From positions 1 through 44,588 of the forward strand of contig PLYP01000004.1 in NCBI GenBank assembly GCA_003153395.1: a stretch of 44,588 nucleotides of DNA, written 5' to 3'. Source of the stretch: Candidatus Saccharimonadota bacterium. GTDB taxonomy: Bacteria > Patescibacteriota > Saccharimonadia > Saccharimonadales > UBA4665. Position numbers and translations under genes: made by a program. Shown here piece after piece: positions 11,413-18,975 of this stretch (its first letter is position 1; each line of letters opens with the position of its first letter). The notes under the pieces were generated by a model. The model was not told the origin of the DNA. It ran no database searches and saw only the letters and a program-made list of their open reading frames with translations.

Positions 11413-12028
11413 TTTTTATATCCTCAATAATTTCTTGCTTATTAGCTTCCAGTTCGCCAAGGATGTATTCTAGCTGGTCACTTAGATCAATCTGATCACC
11501 TACAGCGGCCAGCACGTAATGATTAATAATGTCGGCCATATTATCCTGAAAATGCCCTATAAGCAGACGTTTAGCATCAAAGACCTCTTGCTCCACCTGC
11601 TTGGATAACATTTCCCTCTGCTCAACTATTGCCTGATTGGTTTTTTGAATAGAATCTATTGCCATTTGCTTGGCGTCACTGATAGATTGTTCGTATTTGG
11701 AAAACTCTTCCTTTAGAGTTTTTGTCACCTCTGTTTTCATATATTCGTTCAGCTGAGAGGTAGTAAGGCGCAAATCCTGCTGTAGGAACATGGCGTTCTC
11801 GCCGATAATTTTTTCAAAATGTAGTCGCCCACGGTTGCGTAATTCTTCTCGGAATTCTTCGTTAAAAATATGTTCAACATCCTCTATGGCTGCTTGCTCA
11901 GTGGAACCCGATAGTCCTTTGCCTTTCTTCCCTACAGCAACTTTATTGAGCCTTACTGCCAGCCAAATAAAAGCTATCCCGCTTGATCCGAGGAATCCTA
12001 GAATTAATAATAGCCACCAGATTGTCAT
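11402..12028 (-). CDS. atpF: F-type ATP synthase b-subunit (peripheral stalk)
   Basis: One N-terminal TM helix (WWLLLILGFLGSSGIAFIWL) followed by a basic stretch and a long, Glu/Gln/Lys-rich helical region (about residues 50-205) suited to a coiled-coil stalk, for example QMAIDSIQKTNQAIVEQREM. This architecture and its first place in the cluster fit subunit b. 208 aa is longer than the usual 156-170. No c-subunit (atpE) or a-subunit (atpB) gene lies upstream: the 161 bp before it hold only a promoter and leader, then the cysteine desulfurase gene. A 9-codon frame (12060-12031, start MVTYYVV) ends two bases before its ATG and could couple translation; that part is speculative. Confidence 0.8.
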   Translation of the reverse strand: MTIWWLLLILGFLGSSGIAFIWLAVRLNKVAVGKKGKGLSGSTEQAAIEDVEHIFNEEFREELRNRGRLHFEKIIGENAMFLQQDLRLTTSQLNEYMKTEVTKTLKEEFSKYEQSISDAKQMAIDSIQKTNQAIVEQREMLSKQVEQEVFDAKRLLIGHFQDNMADIINHYVLAAVGDQIDLSDQLEYILGELEANKQEIIEDIKNGA

Positions 12029-12142
12029 GTTTATTTGCCCACCACGTAGTATGTCACCATGTATAAAACTACATAATTTAAAAGCTTACTCATGTAATTT
12101 TACAAAATATATGATCAAAGTACTAAAGCTTTTCTAGGGTCA

Positions 12143-12171
12143 AGTATACCTTAAATTGCCCTTAAGGTAAA
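12143..12171 (-). promoter_or_regulatory. Promoter of the atp gene cluster
   Basis: On the minus strand: TTTACC (12171-12166), 17-bp spacer, TATACT (12148-12143). This would give a leader of roughly 110 nt before atpF, long for this genome. The promoter core coincides with an inverted repeat, described separately. Confidence 0.5.
12147..12169. repeat. Inverted repeat in the atp promoter (operator-like)
   Basis: TACCTTAA (12147-12154) and TTAAGGTA (12162-12169) are perfect inverted copies separated by 7 bp. They lie exactly between and over the -35 and -10 elements of the atp promoter. No T-run follows on either strand, so a protein-binding site is more likely than a terminator. Confidence 0.5.
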
Positions 12172-12189
12172 AGTTATTACGCCTGTATT

Positions 12190-13338
12190 TTATACATTTT
12201 TATTTGTTAGGTTTTTTAAGGCTTTAAGAGTGTTAATTAAGTCCTCTTTTTTGATATATCTGCCCATACTAAGACGCAGGGAGGAACGGGCTTCTTCCTT
12301 AGTTTTACCGATTGCTGATAAGACGTGAGATGGTTCCTCGCTACTGGCGCTACAAGCTGATCCAGCAGCCGCCATTATTCCAATCTCATCAAGAGCAATT
12401 AACAGTCTTTCGTTGTCTACACCAGCAATTGTTATATGAATATTATTTGGAAGCCTATATTTCACTGATCCGTTTAGTTCAATTCCTGGACCAATATTTG
12501 CTAGCTGACTTATAAAATATTTCTGCAAGTCCATTAATCTTTTACTCTCGATATGTCTGCTTTTTTGGGCAATGTCCAGTGCCTCGCTAAAACCTATAAT
12601 GCCGACAACGTTCTCGGTACCTGATCTTAGACCCTTTTCTTGGCCGCCACCGTATATTAAGGGTTCGAGGATGACAGTTGATTTTACATATAAAGCCCCG
12701 CTCTGTTTAGGACCGTAGATTTTGCCACCGTTAAGGCTCATTAAATCTACGCCTAATCTAGCGACGTGCAGATCCAGATAGTTTGCAGCTTGAGCGCTGT
12801 CAGTATGAAAATACAGAGGCCAGGAGTTATTTTTTCGTTCTTGCCTTTTAGCATTAATAATTCGGGACGCTTCTCTAATCGGCTCAATGGTGCCTATTTC
12901 GTTGTTGGCATGCATTATGCTGACGAGTACTGTGTTCTCGTCAATTAGTCTGTCTAGCTCGTCTAGGTTAACTCGTCCGTCACTATTTACTTTAACTATC
13001 TTAATTTCGTAGTTACTAGCCGAACCAGTTACAGAATCATGCTCAATGGAACTTATAACAATATTACCTTTAGGGTACTCACGCATGATGCCGTGAATTG
13101 CTAAGTTATTGGCTTCAGTGGCTCCGGCCGTAAACACTATTTCCGCTGGTTTTGCTCCTAGCCAATAAGCTACCTTTTTTCTGGAAAGTTCAATGTCTGC
13201 TTTTATTTTTTTCGCAGCCATATAGCTAGCTGATGGGTTATAGAAATTTTCTGTAAGGTATGGCTCCATCACCTTTTTGACAACAGGGTCTAAGGGTGTG
13301 GCCGCGGCATAATCTAAATATATAGCAGTGCTTTTCAT
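12190..13338 (-). CDS. iscS: Cysteine desulfurase (IscS/NifS family)
   Basis: PLP enzyme that takes sulfur from cysteine as a persulfide for Fe-S clusters and thiolated tRNA. IYLDYAAATPLDP opens the protein; TAGATEANNLAI, MHANNEIGTIEPI and HTDSAQAANY are family motifs. The PLP lysine is in SLNGGKIYGPKQSGALY, the catalytic Cys in AAGSACSASSEEPSHVL near residue 330, and RSGTENVVGIIG is conserved. 382 aa is normal. No iscU or sufB is in the window, while mnmA is about 6 kb away in the same orientation, so tRNA thiolation is a plausible main job. TATACT at 13353-13348 lies just upstream of the ATG, fitting a leaderless start. Confidence 0.93.
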   Translation of the reverse strand: MKSTAIYLDYAAATPLDPVVKKVMEPYLTENFYNPSASYMAAKKIKADIELSRKKVAYWLGAKPAEIVFTAGATEANNLAIHGIMREYPKGNIVISSIEHDSVTGSASNYEIKIVKVNSDGRVNLDELDRLIDENTVLVSIMHANNEIGTIEPIREASRIINAKRQERKNNSWPLYFHTDSAQAANYLDLHVARLGVDLMSLNGGKIYGPKQSGALYVKSTVILEPLIYGGGQEKGLRSGTENVVGIIGFSEALDIAQKSRHIESKRLMDLQKYFISQLANIGPGIELNGSVKYRLPNNIHITIAGVDNERLLIALDEIGIMAAAGSACSASSEEPSHVLSAIGKTKEEARSSLRLSMGRYIKKEDLINTLKALKNLTNKNV

Positions 13339-13371
13339 TTGCTTATAAGTATAGGCATTTAGACGCTACTC

Positions 13372-13743
13372 TTAAGCAGGTGCTTGGAGAATTCGCTGGT
13401 ATTCAGCCTCAACCCTATCAGCATACTGATCAACGGCTCTGTATAAATTACTTGCTTCGTTCCTGGATAGCTTGCGGTGTGCTTTACCGTCCTGGGATTT
13501 AATAACTCCATAAGGTCGGACATCATATCTAGTCGTCATTACTTTCTTCTGGCCGTTATCTATCCATTCCTCATGCCAAACCCAAGTGTTTTCATCTAAG
13601 CAAAAAAACTGACGAAGATGGCCTTTAGGGATTTTGCCGAATAGCTGGCCACCAATTTTTGCCTCGTGCCTTAGCAGCGCTTGGCCGTAGCTGTCACTAT
13701 TATCATTACTGGTTTTTGAAAATATCTTAGACAGGAAATCCAT
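13372..13743 (-). CDS. Hypothetical protein, 123 aa
   Basis: No named family. Soluble, no signal peptide. The centre has many aromatic residues (LRQFFCLDENTWVWHEEWID) with alternating strand-like pattern, then a helical end (KLSRNEASNLYRAVDQYADR). It overlaps the preceding gene by 17 bp, so the two are almost certainly translated together and may form a pair. It lies downstream of metG and tatD on the same strand. I have the impression that proteins of this type recur in Saccharibacteria; a database search would decide. Confidence 0.7.
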   Translation of the reverse strand: MDFLSKIFSKTSNDNSDSYGQALLRHEAKIGGQLFGKIPKGHLRQFFCLDENTWVWHEEWIDNGQKKVMTTRYDVRPYGVIKSQDGKAHRKLSRNEASNLYRAVDQYADRVEAEYQRILQAPA

Positions 13744-14086
13744 ATTGATTCCCTTCTAAGTTTTCACGAGTTACATCCGGCTGCAGGTTATGAGCAGCGA
13801 GTACAGCTTGCTGGGCCTGGTCAATTCTCTGATTATATGCCTGATCCTCAGCTTGCTCATGATGATTAAGCATAGTAACTACTTTGACCTCTTCAGTTAG
13901 ATGCTTAGTGTGAGTAATGGCCACAGGATCGTACTCTACTTCCCTACTAACTTCTATGCCTGGGAAATCGTAGCTAAGCATTACTTTAGCCTTATTTCTA
14001 GCTAAGTTAACAATGTATCGACGGCTCTCTATGTCATATATTTGAAGATCACGTCTTTCCGGATTGTTGGTAAATGTATTTGTCAT
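13727..14086 (-). CDS. Hypothetical protein, 119 aa
   Basis: No named family. A soluble protein: residues 1-60 look strand-rich (RDLQIYDIESRRYIVNLARN, KAKVMLSYDFPGI), and residues 65-105 form a Gln/Ala-rich helix (RIDQAQQAVLAAHNLQ). It starts 5 bp after tatD and overlaps the next gene by 17 bp, so it sits in the metG-tatD operon. No membrane segments and no cysteines. Function unknown. Confidence 0.7.
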   Translation of the reverse strand: MTNTFTNNPERRDLQIYDIESRRYIVNLARNKAKVMLSYDFPGIEVSREVEYDPVAITHTKHLTEEVKVVTMLNHHEQAEDQAYNQRIDQAQQAVLAAHNLQPDVTRENLEGNQYGFPV

Positions 14087-14091
14087 AATGT

Positions 14092-14913
14092 TTAACCTTG
14101 GAGCCCAAATAATTCTGTGGCGTTCTTTGTAGTACTTTTAGCTAATTCCTCAAGACTTTGTTTTTGAAGATCGGCTAAAAATTCAGCCACGCTAAGTAGT
14201 CTCTTAGGTTCATTTATCTTACCACGATAAGGAACAGGTGTCAAGAAAGGAGAGTCTGTTTCAAGAAGTAATCGCGTAAGAGGAATAGATTTATATACTG
14301 CTAACTGTTTTTCGTTTTTTGTAAATGTTGCGATGCCGTTTACGCCAATATATAGGTTATTATCTATAGCCCTCTGCATGTTTTCCTGGCTATCGGTAAA
14401 GCTGTGAAGCACTCCCCTGATACCGCTGTAGTTGTCAAAAATCGACCAAAAGTCATTAAATGCTTCGCGGACATGAAATATTAGCGGCAGATTTAACTTT
14501 AAGGCCAGCTCTATCTGAAACTTTAGTAATTTGATTTGGTCTTCTTTAGGCGAATGATTGTAATAGTAATCCAGCCCGCACTCGCCGATTGCTACAACTT
14601 TGTCTCTGCCAGCCAGAGCCGCAAATTCCTTGAGCTTAATAGCTCTAGAACTATACAGCTTAGCTTCATGCGGATGAATTCCTGTGCTTGCCCATACATT
14701 GGAGTGTTTACTTGCAAGATCGGCGGCTAGCATGCTATCGGGATAATCACAGCCTACGGCTAGCAGTCTGTTTACGCCACTGTTTTTAGCATCTTTGATT
14801 ACGGAGTCAATTGTAAGCGATTCTTTCTTTGACCACAGTTCACTTGTAGTTCTCTCACCTCCGAGAGTTCCTATGGACTGTATGTGACAATGAGTATCGG
14901 TTAGCTCTATCAT
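14092..14913 (-). CDS. tatD: TatD-family metal-dependent deoxyribonuclease
   Basis: Metal-dependent hydrolase of the TatD/YcfH/YabD group acting on DNA ends. Metal ligands are all visible: TDTHCHIQ at the N-terminus, GIHPHEA, the bridging Glu in AIGECGLDYY, His in LIFHVREA and VLHSFTDS, and Asp in LLETDSPFLTPVPYRG. 273 aa is typical. It directly abuts metG (stop and start adjacent), as metG and tatD do in many Gram-positive bacteria. It is followed by two small genes of unknown function on the same transcript. Confidence 0.92.
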   Translation of the reverse strand: MIELTDTHCHIQSIGTLGGERTTSELWSKKESLTIDSVIKDAKNSGVNRLLAVGCDYPDSMLAADLASKHSNVWASTGIHPHEAKLYSSRAIKLKEFAALAGRDKVVAIGECGLDYYYNHSPKEDQIKLLKFQIELALKLNLPLIFHVREAFNDFWSIFDNYSGIRGVLHSFTDSQENMQRAIDNNLYIGVNGIATFTKNEKQLAVYKSIPLTRLLLETDSPFLTPVPYRGKINEPKRLLSVAEFLADLQKQSLEELAKSTTKNATELFGLQG

Positions 14914-16368
14914 CTACTTGACTTTTTGCTCGTCACTTTCATGTTTAGGAAATAAGGTTGTTTTAGCCATTTTAACTACGCCGCTACTCAGACTGCTAGT
15001 TATTTTGTCTGCGGTTTCCGGCATGAATGGTTCTAGCAGCTTAGCAATTGATAACAGAGAGCCTACCTGGTAGGCGAGAACCTCTCTTAAATGCTCCGTG
15101 TCTTTTTCTTTAGCGATTTTCCAAGGTTTTTCCTCGTCAATATATTGATTAAGTCCTCTTACCTGCTCCCAAATCTCATTTAAAGCTACATCAAAATGGC
15201 ATTCACTAATAGCTTTCTCGTAATTTGCTATATCGTGACCAATATCTGGCAGGTCGCCTATCTTGCCGTCCTGATACTTGATAATCATGGCTATGGTGCG
15301 CTGCAGGGCATTACCTAGATCATTAGCGAGCTCATTGTTATATGCCGCTTCCAGCCTATCCCAGCTGAAGTCGCCGTCATCATAACTAGGTATATGCCTA
15401 AGAAAATAATAACGAAAAGCATCGACACCATATTTAGAGATTATTTCGTTTGGATGAACGACATTACCTATGGATTTACTCATCTTTTTGCCTTCTACAG
15501 TAATAAATCCATGAACATATAGCTGATCCGGTAGCTTAAGACCCAGGCTCATTAGCATTCCCGGCCAAATTGCAGCATGGAAACGCAGGATATCTTTTCC
15601 GAGTACTTGAGTGCTGGCAGGCCAAAATTCTTTAAAATCCTTATTTTCAGGATAACCAAGCACCGTAATATAGTTCATTAAAGCTTCAAACCATACATAC
15701 ATGACCTGATTATTGTCACCCGGAACCGGTATGCCCCAGGATATCTTTTCTTTAGGACGGGAAATGCTTATATCCTCAAGTCCGCCTTTTATCACGTTAA
15801 GTATTTCGTTTTTTCTCGACGCTGGAACTATCTGAAGTTCATCAGATTCAATAACTTTTGCAATTCTATCTTCGTATTGCGATAGTTTAAAAAAGTAATT
15901 TTCCTCCGATATTTTTTCATATGGACGATTATGCGCCGGACAGATTCCGTTATTAGCTTTTACTTCGCTGTCTGAAAAAAATGCCTCATCACCGGTACAG
16001 TACCAGCCTATATATTTCCCCTTGTATATATCTTTACTTAGGGCTTTCCAAATTACTTGGGCCCTCTGTTCGTGTCCTAAATCCGTAGTTCGTATAAAGC
16101 GGTTATTGCTGCTATTAATAAGCTTGCAGAGATCTTTAAAGTTTTTACTTATTTGATCGGCAAAGGCCTTTGCTTCTATTCCAGCTTCAGCGGCCTTTTC
16201 TGCTATCTTTCCACCGTGTTCATCAGTGCCGGTGCTAAATATAACGTCGTCGCCCAGCTGCCTAGCACGTCTAGCAAGAACATCGGCATACAAGAGTTCC
16301 ATAGCAAATCCAATATGTGGATCGGCGTTGACATAAGGAATAGAGGTCGTAACAAAATATTTGCCCAT
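14914..16368 (-). CDS. metG: Methionyl-tRNA synthetase, core form
   Basis: Class I synthetase that charges initiator and elongator tRNA-Met. The HIGH-like motif is in YVNADPHIGFAMELLYAD and the KMSKS loop is KKMSKSIGNVVHP. YCTGDEAFFSDSEV and CPAHNRPYEKISEENYFF mark the connective-peptide knuckle in a reduced-Cys form similar to Thermus-type enzymes. 484 aa ends after the anticodon-binding helical domain (EEKPWKIAKEKD), so the C-terminal OB-fold dimerisation domain of the B. subtilis and E. coli enzymes is absent. The ATG at 16368 has a TATTAG -10-like hexamer just upstream. Confidence 0.95.
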   Translation of the reverse strand: MGKYFVTTSIPYVNADPHIGFAMELLYADVLARRARQLGDDVIFSTGTDEHGGKIAEKAAEAGIEAKAFADQISKNFKDLCKLINSSNNRFIRTTDLGHEQRAQVIWKALSKDIYKGKYIGWYCTGDEAFFSDSEVKANNGICPAHNRPYEKISEENYFFKLSQYEDRIAKVIESDELQIVPASRKNEILNVIKGGLEDISISRPKEKISWGIPVPGDNNQVMYVWFEALMNYITVLGYPENKDFKEFWPASTQVLGKDILRFHAAIWPGMLMSLGLKLPDQLYVHGFITVEGKKMSKSIGNVVHPNEIISKYGVDAFRYYFLRHIPSYDDGDFSWDRLEAAYNNELANDLGNALQRTIAMIIKYQDGKIGDLPDIGHDIANYEKAISECHFDVALNEIWEQVRGLNQYIDEEKPWKIAKEKDTEHLREVLAYQVGSLLSIAKLLEPFMPETADKITSSLSSGVVKMAKTTLFPKHESDEQKVK

Positions 16369-16400
16369 TATCTAATAGCTTACCTGGTTATTTGCTTAAG

Positions 16401-16874
16401 TTAAACCGCAACCGGTGGTCTTGGTGCAATTTCTGAGGTAGGAACATATACCCTTGATTGACCAGTAGGCTCTAGGCTAAAAGGGATTGCTGTAGGGCTC
16501 AACAGCTCTAAAGCTACAGCGTGGCAGATGGATATACCTTTATCTTCAGTTACACGCCTAGCGAATGAGCTTTCTTCGTCAGACCTGGTTGAAGGTCTTC
16601 TTCTTAGCATTATAAAGTCATAAGTTCCAACTACTTCCTGAGTTTGATCAGTTAAACCAGTAAATGGGGTTTCATTGAATATTCCGACTCGCGCTCCTCT
16701 TACCGGTTTTCCCACCTCAAATATTACTTCACCTATGCAACCACCTGCTCGTCGACGATCTAATCGCATTCGCTCAAGCACCGGGTATTTATAGTCATCC
16801 GTTTGCACTCCATTATCTCGGGCCCACGATATCAGAGATGCAATTGCTTCATTTTCAGCTGATATTATTGACAT
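16401..16874 (-). CDS. Hypothetical protein, 157 aa
   Basis: No family recognised. A soluble, Arg-rich protein with helical start (NEAIASLISWARDNGV), a strand-rich middle (GCIGEVIFEVGKPVRGARVG) and a Pro-rich end (TSEIAPRPPVAV). Unlike most neighbours it has a good Shine-Dalgarno, AAGGAG, 7 nt before the ATG at 16874, so its mRNA probably has a real leader. A minus-strand terminator lies just upstream and separates it from the next transcription unit. Confidence 0.7.
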   Translation of the reverse strand: MSIISAENEAIASLISWARDNGVQTDDYKYPVLERMRLDRRRAGGCIGEVIFEVGKPVRGARVGIFNETPFTGLTDQTQEVVGTYDFIMLRRRPSTRSDEESSFARRVTEDKGISICHAVALELLSPTAIPFSLEPTGQSRVYVPTSEIAPRPPVAV

Positions 16875-16907
16875 ATTTAGTCTCCTTGTTTCATTAAATA
16901 GTTATAT

Positions 16908-16932
16908 AAAAAACCGGCTCTCGGCCGATTTT
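16908..16932 (-). terminator. Rho-independent terminator, minus strand
   Basis: Read on the minus strand: AAAATCGGC, loop CGAGA, GCCGGTTTT, continuing to six T. One pair is G.U, which forms only in the minus-strand RNA. It closes the short transcription unit at 16950-17058 and, failing that, read-through from the trehalase gene. Confidence 0.75.
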
Positions 16933-16949
16933 GCTATTCGTTTTTTGAT

Positions 16950-17024
16950 TTATTTAGACAGAGGACGGCCAAGGTTACATATCGACATGCACATAAACTG
17001 TAACCTAAGACCCTTAACTGACAT
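16950..17024 (-). CDS. Candidate 24-residue small protein or short RNA unit
   Basis: Between a promoter (17058-17031) and a terminator (16932-16908) lies a frame of 24 codons starting MSVKGLRLQF and ending NLGRPLSK with TAA. The ATG is 6 nt after the -10 box, matching the leaderless layout seen elsewhere in this window. An inverted repeat (AGGTTACA / TGTAACCT) spans its middle. The whole transcript would be about 110-120 nt. It may be a microprotein or the RNA itself may be the product. The promoter and terminator are visible; the function is unknown. Confidence 0.4.
   Translation of the reverse strand: MSVKGLRLQFMCMSICNLGRPLSK
16972..17006. repeat. Inverted repeat AGGTTACA / TGTAACCT
   Basis: Perfect 8-bp arms at 16972-16979 and 16999-17006 with a 19-nt loop, inside the small transcription unit. 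No T-run follows, so it is not a terminator. It could be the stem of a small RNA. Confidence 0.5.
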
Positions 17025-17030
17025 ACTATT

Positions 17031-17058
17031 AATCTACACCTAATCTGTTAAATGTCAA
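17031..17058 (-). promoter_or_regulatory. Promoter of the small unit at 16.95-17.02 kb
   Basis: Minus strand: consensus TTGACA (17058-17053), 16-bp spacer, TAGATT (17036-17031). It is one of the best -35 matches in the window and points into about 100 bp with no other gene before a terminator. Confidence 0.55.
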
Positions 17059-17106
17059 TCGTTTTAAGCTTCGCTTATAAGTTCAATATTAGGATTAAAT
17101 AACTAT

Positions 17107-18408
17107 TTACTCTGGACGATCTACGTAGTCCCGACATAATCTTTCAAAGACCGCGTTGGTCCAGCCAAATCCGGTTTGACTTGGATAGAGGCCCTTTACA
17201 GGGGGTTTTTCTGGTGCGACAACATTATATTTTTCCAGGAATACTTGATCGTTATTAAACCACTGCAGATTTGTCTTAAGCCACTTCATAGCTATTCTTC
17301 TAGCGTCCTTATGATAACCATAGCGTTCTAATGCTTTTACTACCATAAAATGAAGGGGAGCCCATCCGTTAGGGTATGCCCACTGAGTTGGCACGCTGCC
17401 TAGTACAAACTGACCAAGAGGTAAGGCGTCAGTAGTAGCCAGGCCACCCTTATGTTCAAACCTTCTAAGAGATTTTGTTAATGCCGCAGCCTGTTTGTCG
17501 TCGACCATTCCGGCCCACATTGGATAGAATGCCGCTAGACTACTAGTAACTCCTCTTTTTTGTTTTACGAAGTTATAGTCGAAATAAAGACCTTTTATAC
17601 GGTCCCACATTAGCTTGTCCATATTTTCCTTACGGACTTTAGCGACATCATCCCACTTGGCAGCTTCTTTTTTATTGCCAAAAATTCGTGCCGCTCTAGC
17701 GAAATCCGTTTCGTATTTATATAGCAGAGCATTTAAATCTACTGGCAGATAATTAAGTGCCCGCCTATCAAATCTAGTGGTCATATCCCAGCCGCTTTCG
17801 GCTTCAGCTAGATCATGTAAATAATTGATATCGTAGTACCTGCTTAGACCCCTATATACTTGTCTTTCGTTAGGCTTCTTTATTCCCATCCATACAGTTG
17901 CATATTCCTGTTCAGCAATTTTAATTACGCTTTTTAACCACGCATCGTCTTTTCCAAACGACTGATAAACATCGAAGATAAATGTAGTAAGCAGCGGCGG
18001 TTGCGAGCGTCCTGTTAAATATGTTCGGGAAGCATTGGGTATAATCCCAAAGCGGTTATACAGCGACAGTAGATTCTCCAGTATTCCGCTAACCAGTTCT
18101 TTATGATCCATGTCCAGCATTCCTTGAACCATGAAATAACTGTCCCAATAGTAGAGTTCATTGTAGTCAAAGCCAGTTTTCAACCTATAAGACGGCACAA
18201 GGTAAGGCTTAGGAAGTCCAAGCAGGCTTTCATCGTCTTTGGGGTGAAATCTTTCGACTTTCGACCAATATTTAGCAATGTACTCTCTGGCATCCTTGAC
18301 GTCTTCGGGTTTAAGCTCAATGTCTGGCCTAAAAGACAAAGACAGAGGCACCAAGGCGTGGCTAAAGATGTTTTTTGCTTTGCTTGTAGCTTTCTGCAAT
18401 TTCGACAT
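17107..18408 (-). CDS. treF: Trehalase, glycoside hydrolase family 37
   Basis: Splits trehalose into two glucose. GH37 motifs in order: LKTGFDYNELYYWDSYFMVQ (near 80-100), SRTYLTGRSQPPLLTTF (near 125), the catalytic-acid region AESGWDMTTRFD (Asp near 205), TQWAYPNGWAPLHFMV (near 340), and the catalytic-base region FLEKYNVV (Glu near 389), then GFGWTNAVF. 433 aa is shorter than the E. coli enzymes (549-565), mostly in the N-terminal part. There is no clear signal peptide, so a cytosolic (TreF-like) enzyme is more likely than a periplasmic one. A TTGACC-like -35 lies upstream at about 18451-18446. No trehalose transporter or synthesis gene is in the window. Confidence 0.9.
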   Translation of the reverse strand: MSKLQKATSKAKNIFSHALVPLSLSFRPDIELKPEDVKDAREYIAKYWSKVERFHPKDDESLLGLPKPYLVPSYRLKTGFDYNELYYWDSYFMVQGMLDMDHKELVSGILENLLSLYNRFGIIPNASRTYLTGRSQPPLLTTFIFDVYQSFGKDDAWLKSVIKIAEQEYATVWMGIKKPNERQVYRGLSRYYDINYLHDLAEAESGWDMTTRFDRRALNYLPVDLNALLYKYETDFARAARIFGNKKEAAKWDDVAKVRKENMDKLMWDRIKGLYFDYNFVKQKRGVTSSLAAFYPMWAGMVDDKQAAALTKSLRRFEHKGGLATTDALPLGQFVLGSVPTQWAYPNGWAPLHFMVVKALERYGYHKDARRIAMKWLKTNLQWFNNDQVFLEKYNVVAPEKPPVKGLYPSQTGFGWTNAVFERLCRDYVDRPE

Positions 18409-18474
18409 TATGGTCTTTAGCCTAGCTGTATTGGTGCCTCTAGGTCAAGGTTGTTTTTTAGAATATTTTAATCT

Positions 18475-18492
18475 TACTTAACTAATTAAGTA
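18475..18492. repeat. Inverted repeat TACTTAA / TTAAGTA
   Basis: Perfect 7-bp arms separated by CTAA, between the end of the RRM gene and the promoter region of the trehalase gene. It lacks a T-run on either strand. It may be an operator for the trehalase gene or a weak 3'-end structure of the RRM mRNA. Confidence 0.4.
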
Positions 18493-18506
18493 TTGATGAA
18501 ATATAT

Positions 18507-18788
18507 CTAATATCTACGGCTGTTGTCGCGAGGTCGTTCCTCACGTGGTCGTGCTTCGTTAACAACGATAGCGCGTCCGTCCAGCTCTTTACCGTCAAGC
18601 TGTTCAACAGCAGCCTTGGCTTCTTCATCGCTAGACATTTCTACGAATCCGAATCCTTTGCTCCTGTTAGTTTCTCGATCTTTTATAACTGTAGCTGATA
18701 CTACTGTTCCTGCTCCAGCGAAGAAATCCTTCAAGCTGTCGTCTGTTGTAGTCCAAGCTAGTGAACCGACAAATAATTTACTTGCCAT
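18507..18788 (-). CDS. Single-RRM RNA-binding protein
   Basis: A compact RRM: RNP2 is LFVGSLAW at residues 5-12 and RNP1 is SKGFGFVEM at about 43-51, with the typical DDSLKDFFAGAGTV helix and a basic Arg-rich tail (REERPRDNSRRY). Such 90-residue proteins bind RNA and in cyanobacteria are cold-induced. A Shine-Dalgarno (GAGGAG, 18803-18798) lies 9 nt before the ATG, and a structured leader of over 100 nt precedes it, described separately. The partner RNA cannot be told from sequence. Confidence 0.9.
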   Translation of the reverse strand: MASKLFVGSLAWTTTDDSLKDFFAGAGTVVSATVIKDRETNRSKGFGFVEMSSDEEAKAAVEQLDGKELDGRAIVVNEARPREERPRDNSRRY

Positions 18789-18797
18789 TTATACTCT

Positions 18798-18849
18798 CTC
18801 CTCGTACTAAAAAGAGGTAATCTGGCAATCCAGTTAGCTGCTCCTCTTT
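18798..18849 (-). promoter_or_regulatory. Structured 5' leader of the RRM gene (possible RNA switch)
   Basis: In the mRNA, AAAGAGG (18849-18843) can pair with CCTCTTT (18817-18811), enclosing an inner CTGG/CCAG hairpin (18833-18822), followed by a U-run. The same CCTC can instead pair with GAGG of the Shine-Dalgarno (18803-18800). The two pairings exclude each other, as in attenuators or thermosensors. This is a reading of base pairing only. Confidence 0.4.
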
Positions 18850-18924
18850 ACTCGCACTTATTCTTTAACTTATTACTCTAGAACCTAACCATTAAAAGTT
18901 ATTAGCAGCTTTTCTAGCACCGCC

Positions 18925-18954
18925 AGTGTAACAGATACTTTAACGCTAGCACAA
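18925..18954 (-). promoter_or_regulatory. Possible promoter of the RRM gene
   Basis: Minus strand: TTGTGC (18954-18949), 18-bp spacer, TACACT (18930-18925). Only moderate matches. It would give a leader of about 130 nt that includes the hairpin region. Confidence 0.3.
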
Positions 18955-18975
18955 GTACATAATATGTTATAAGTT

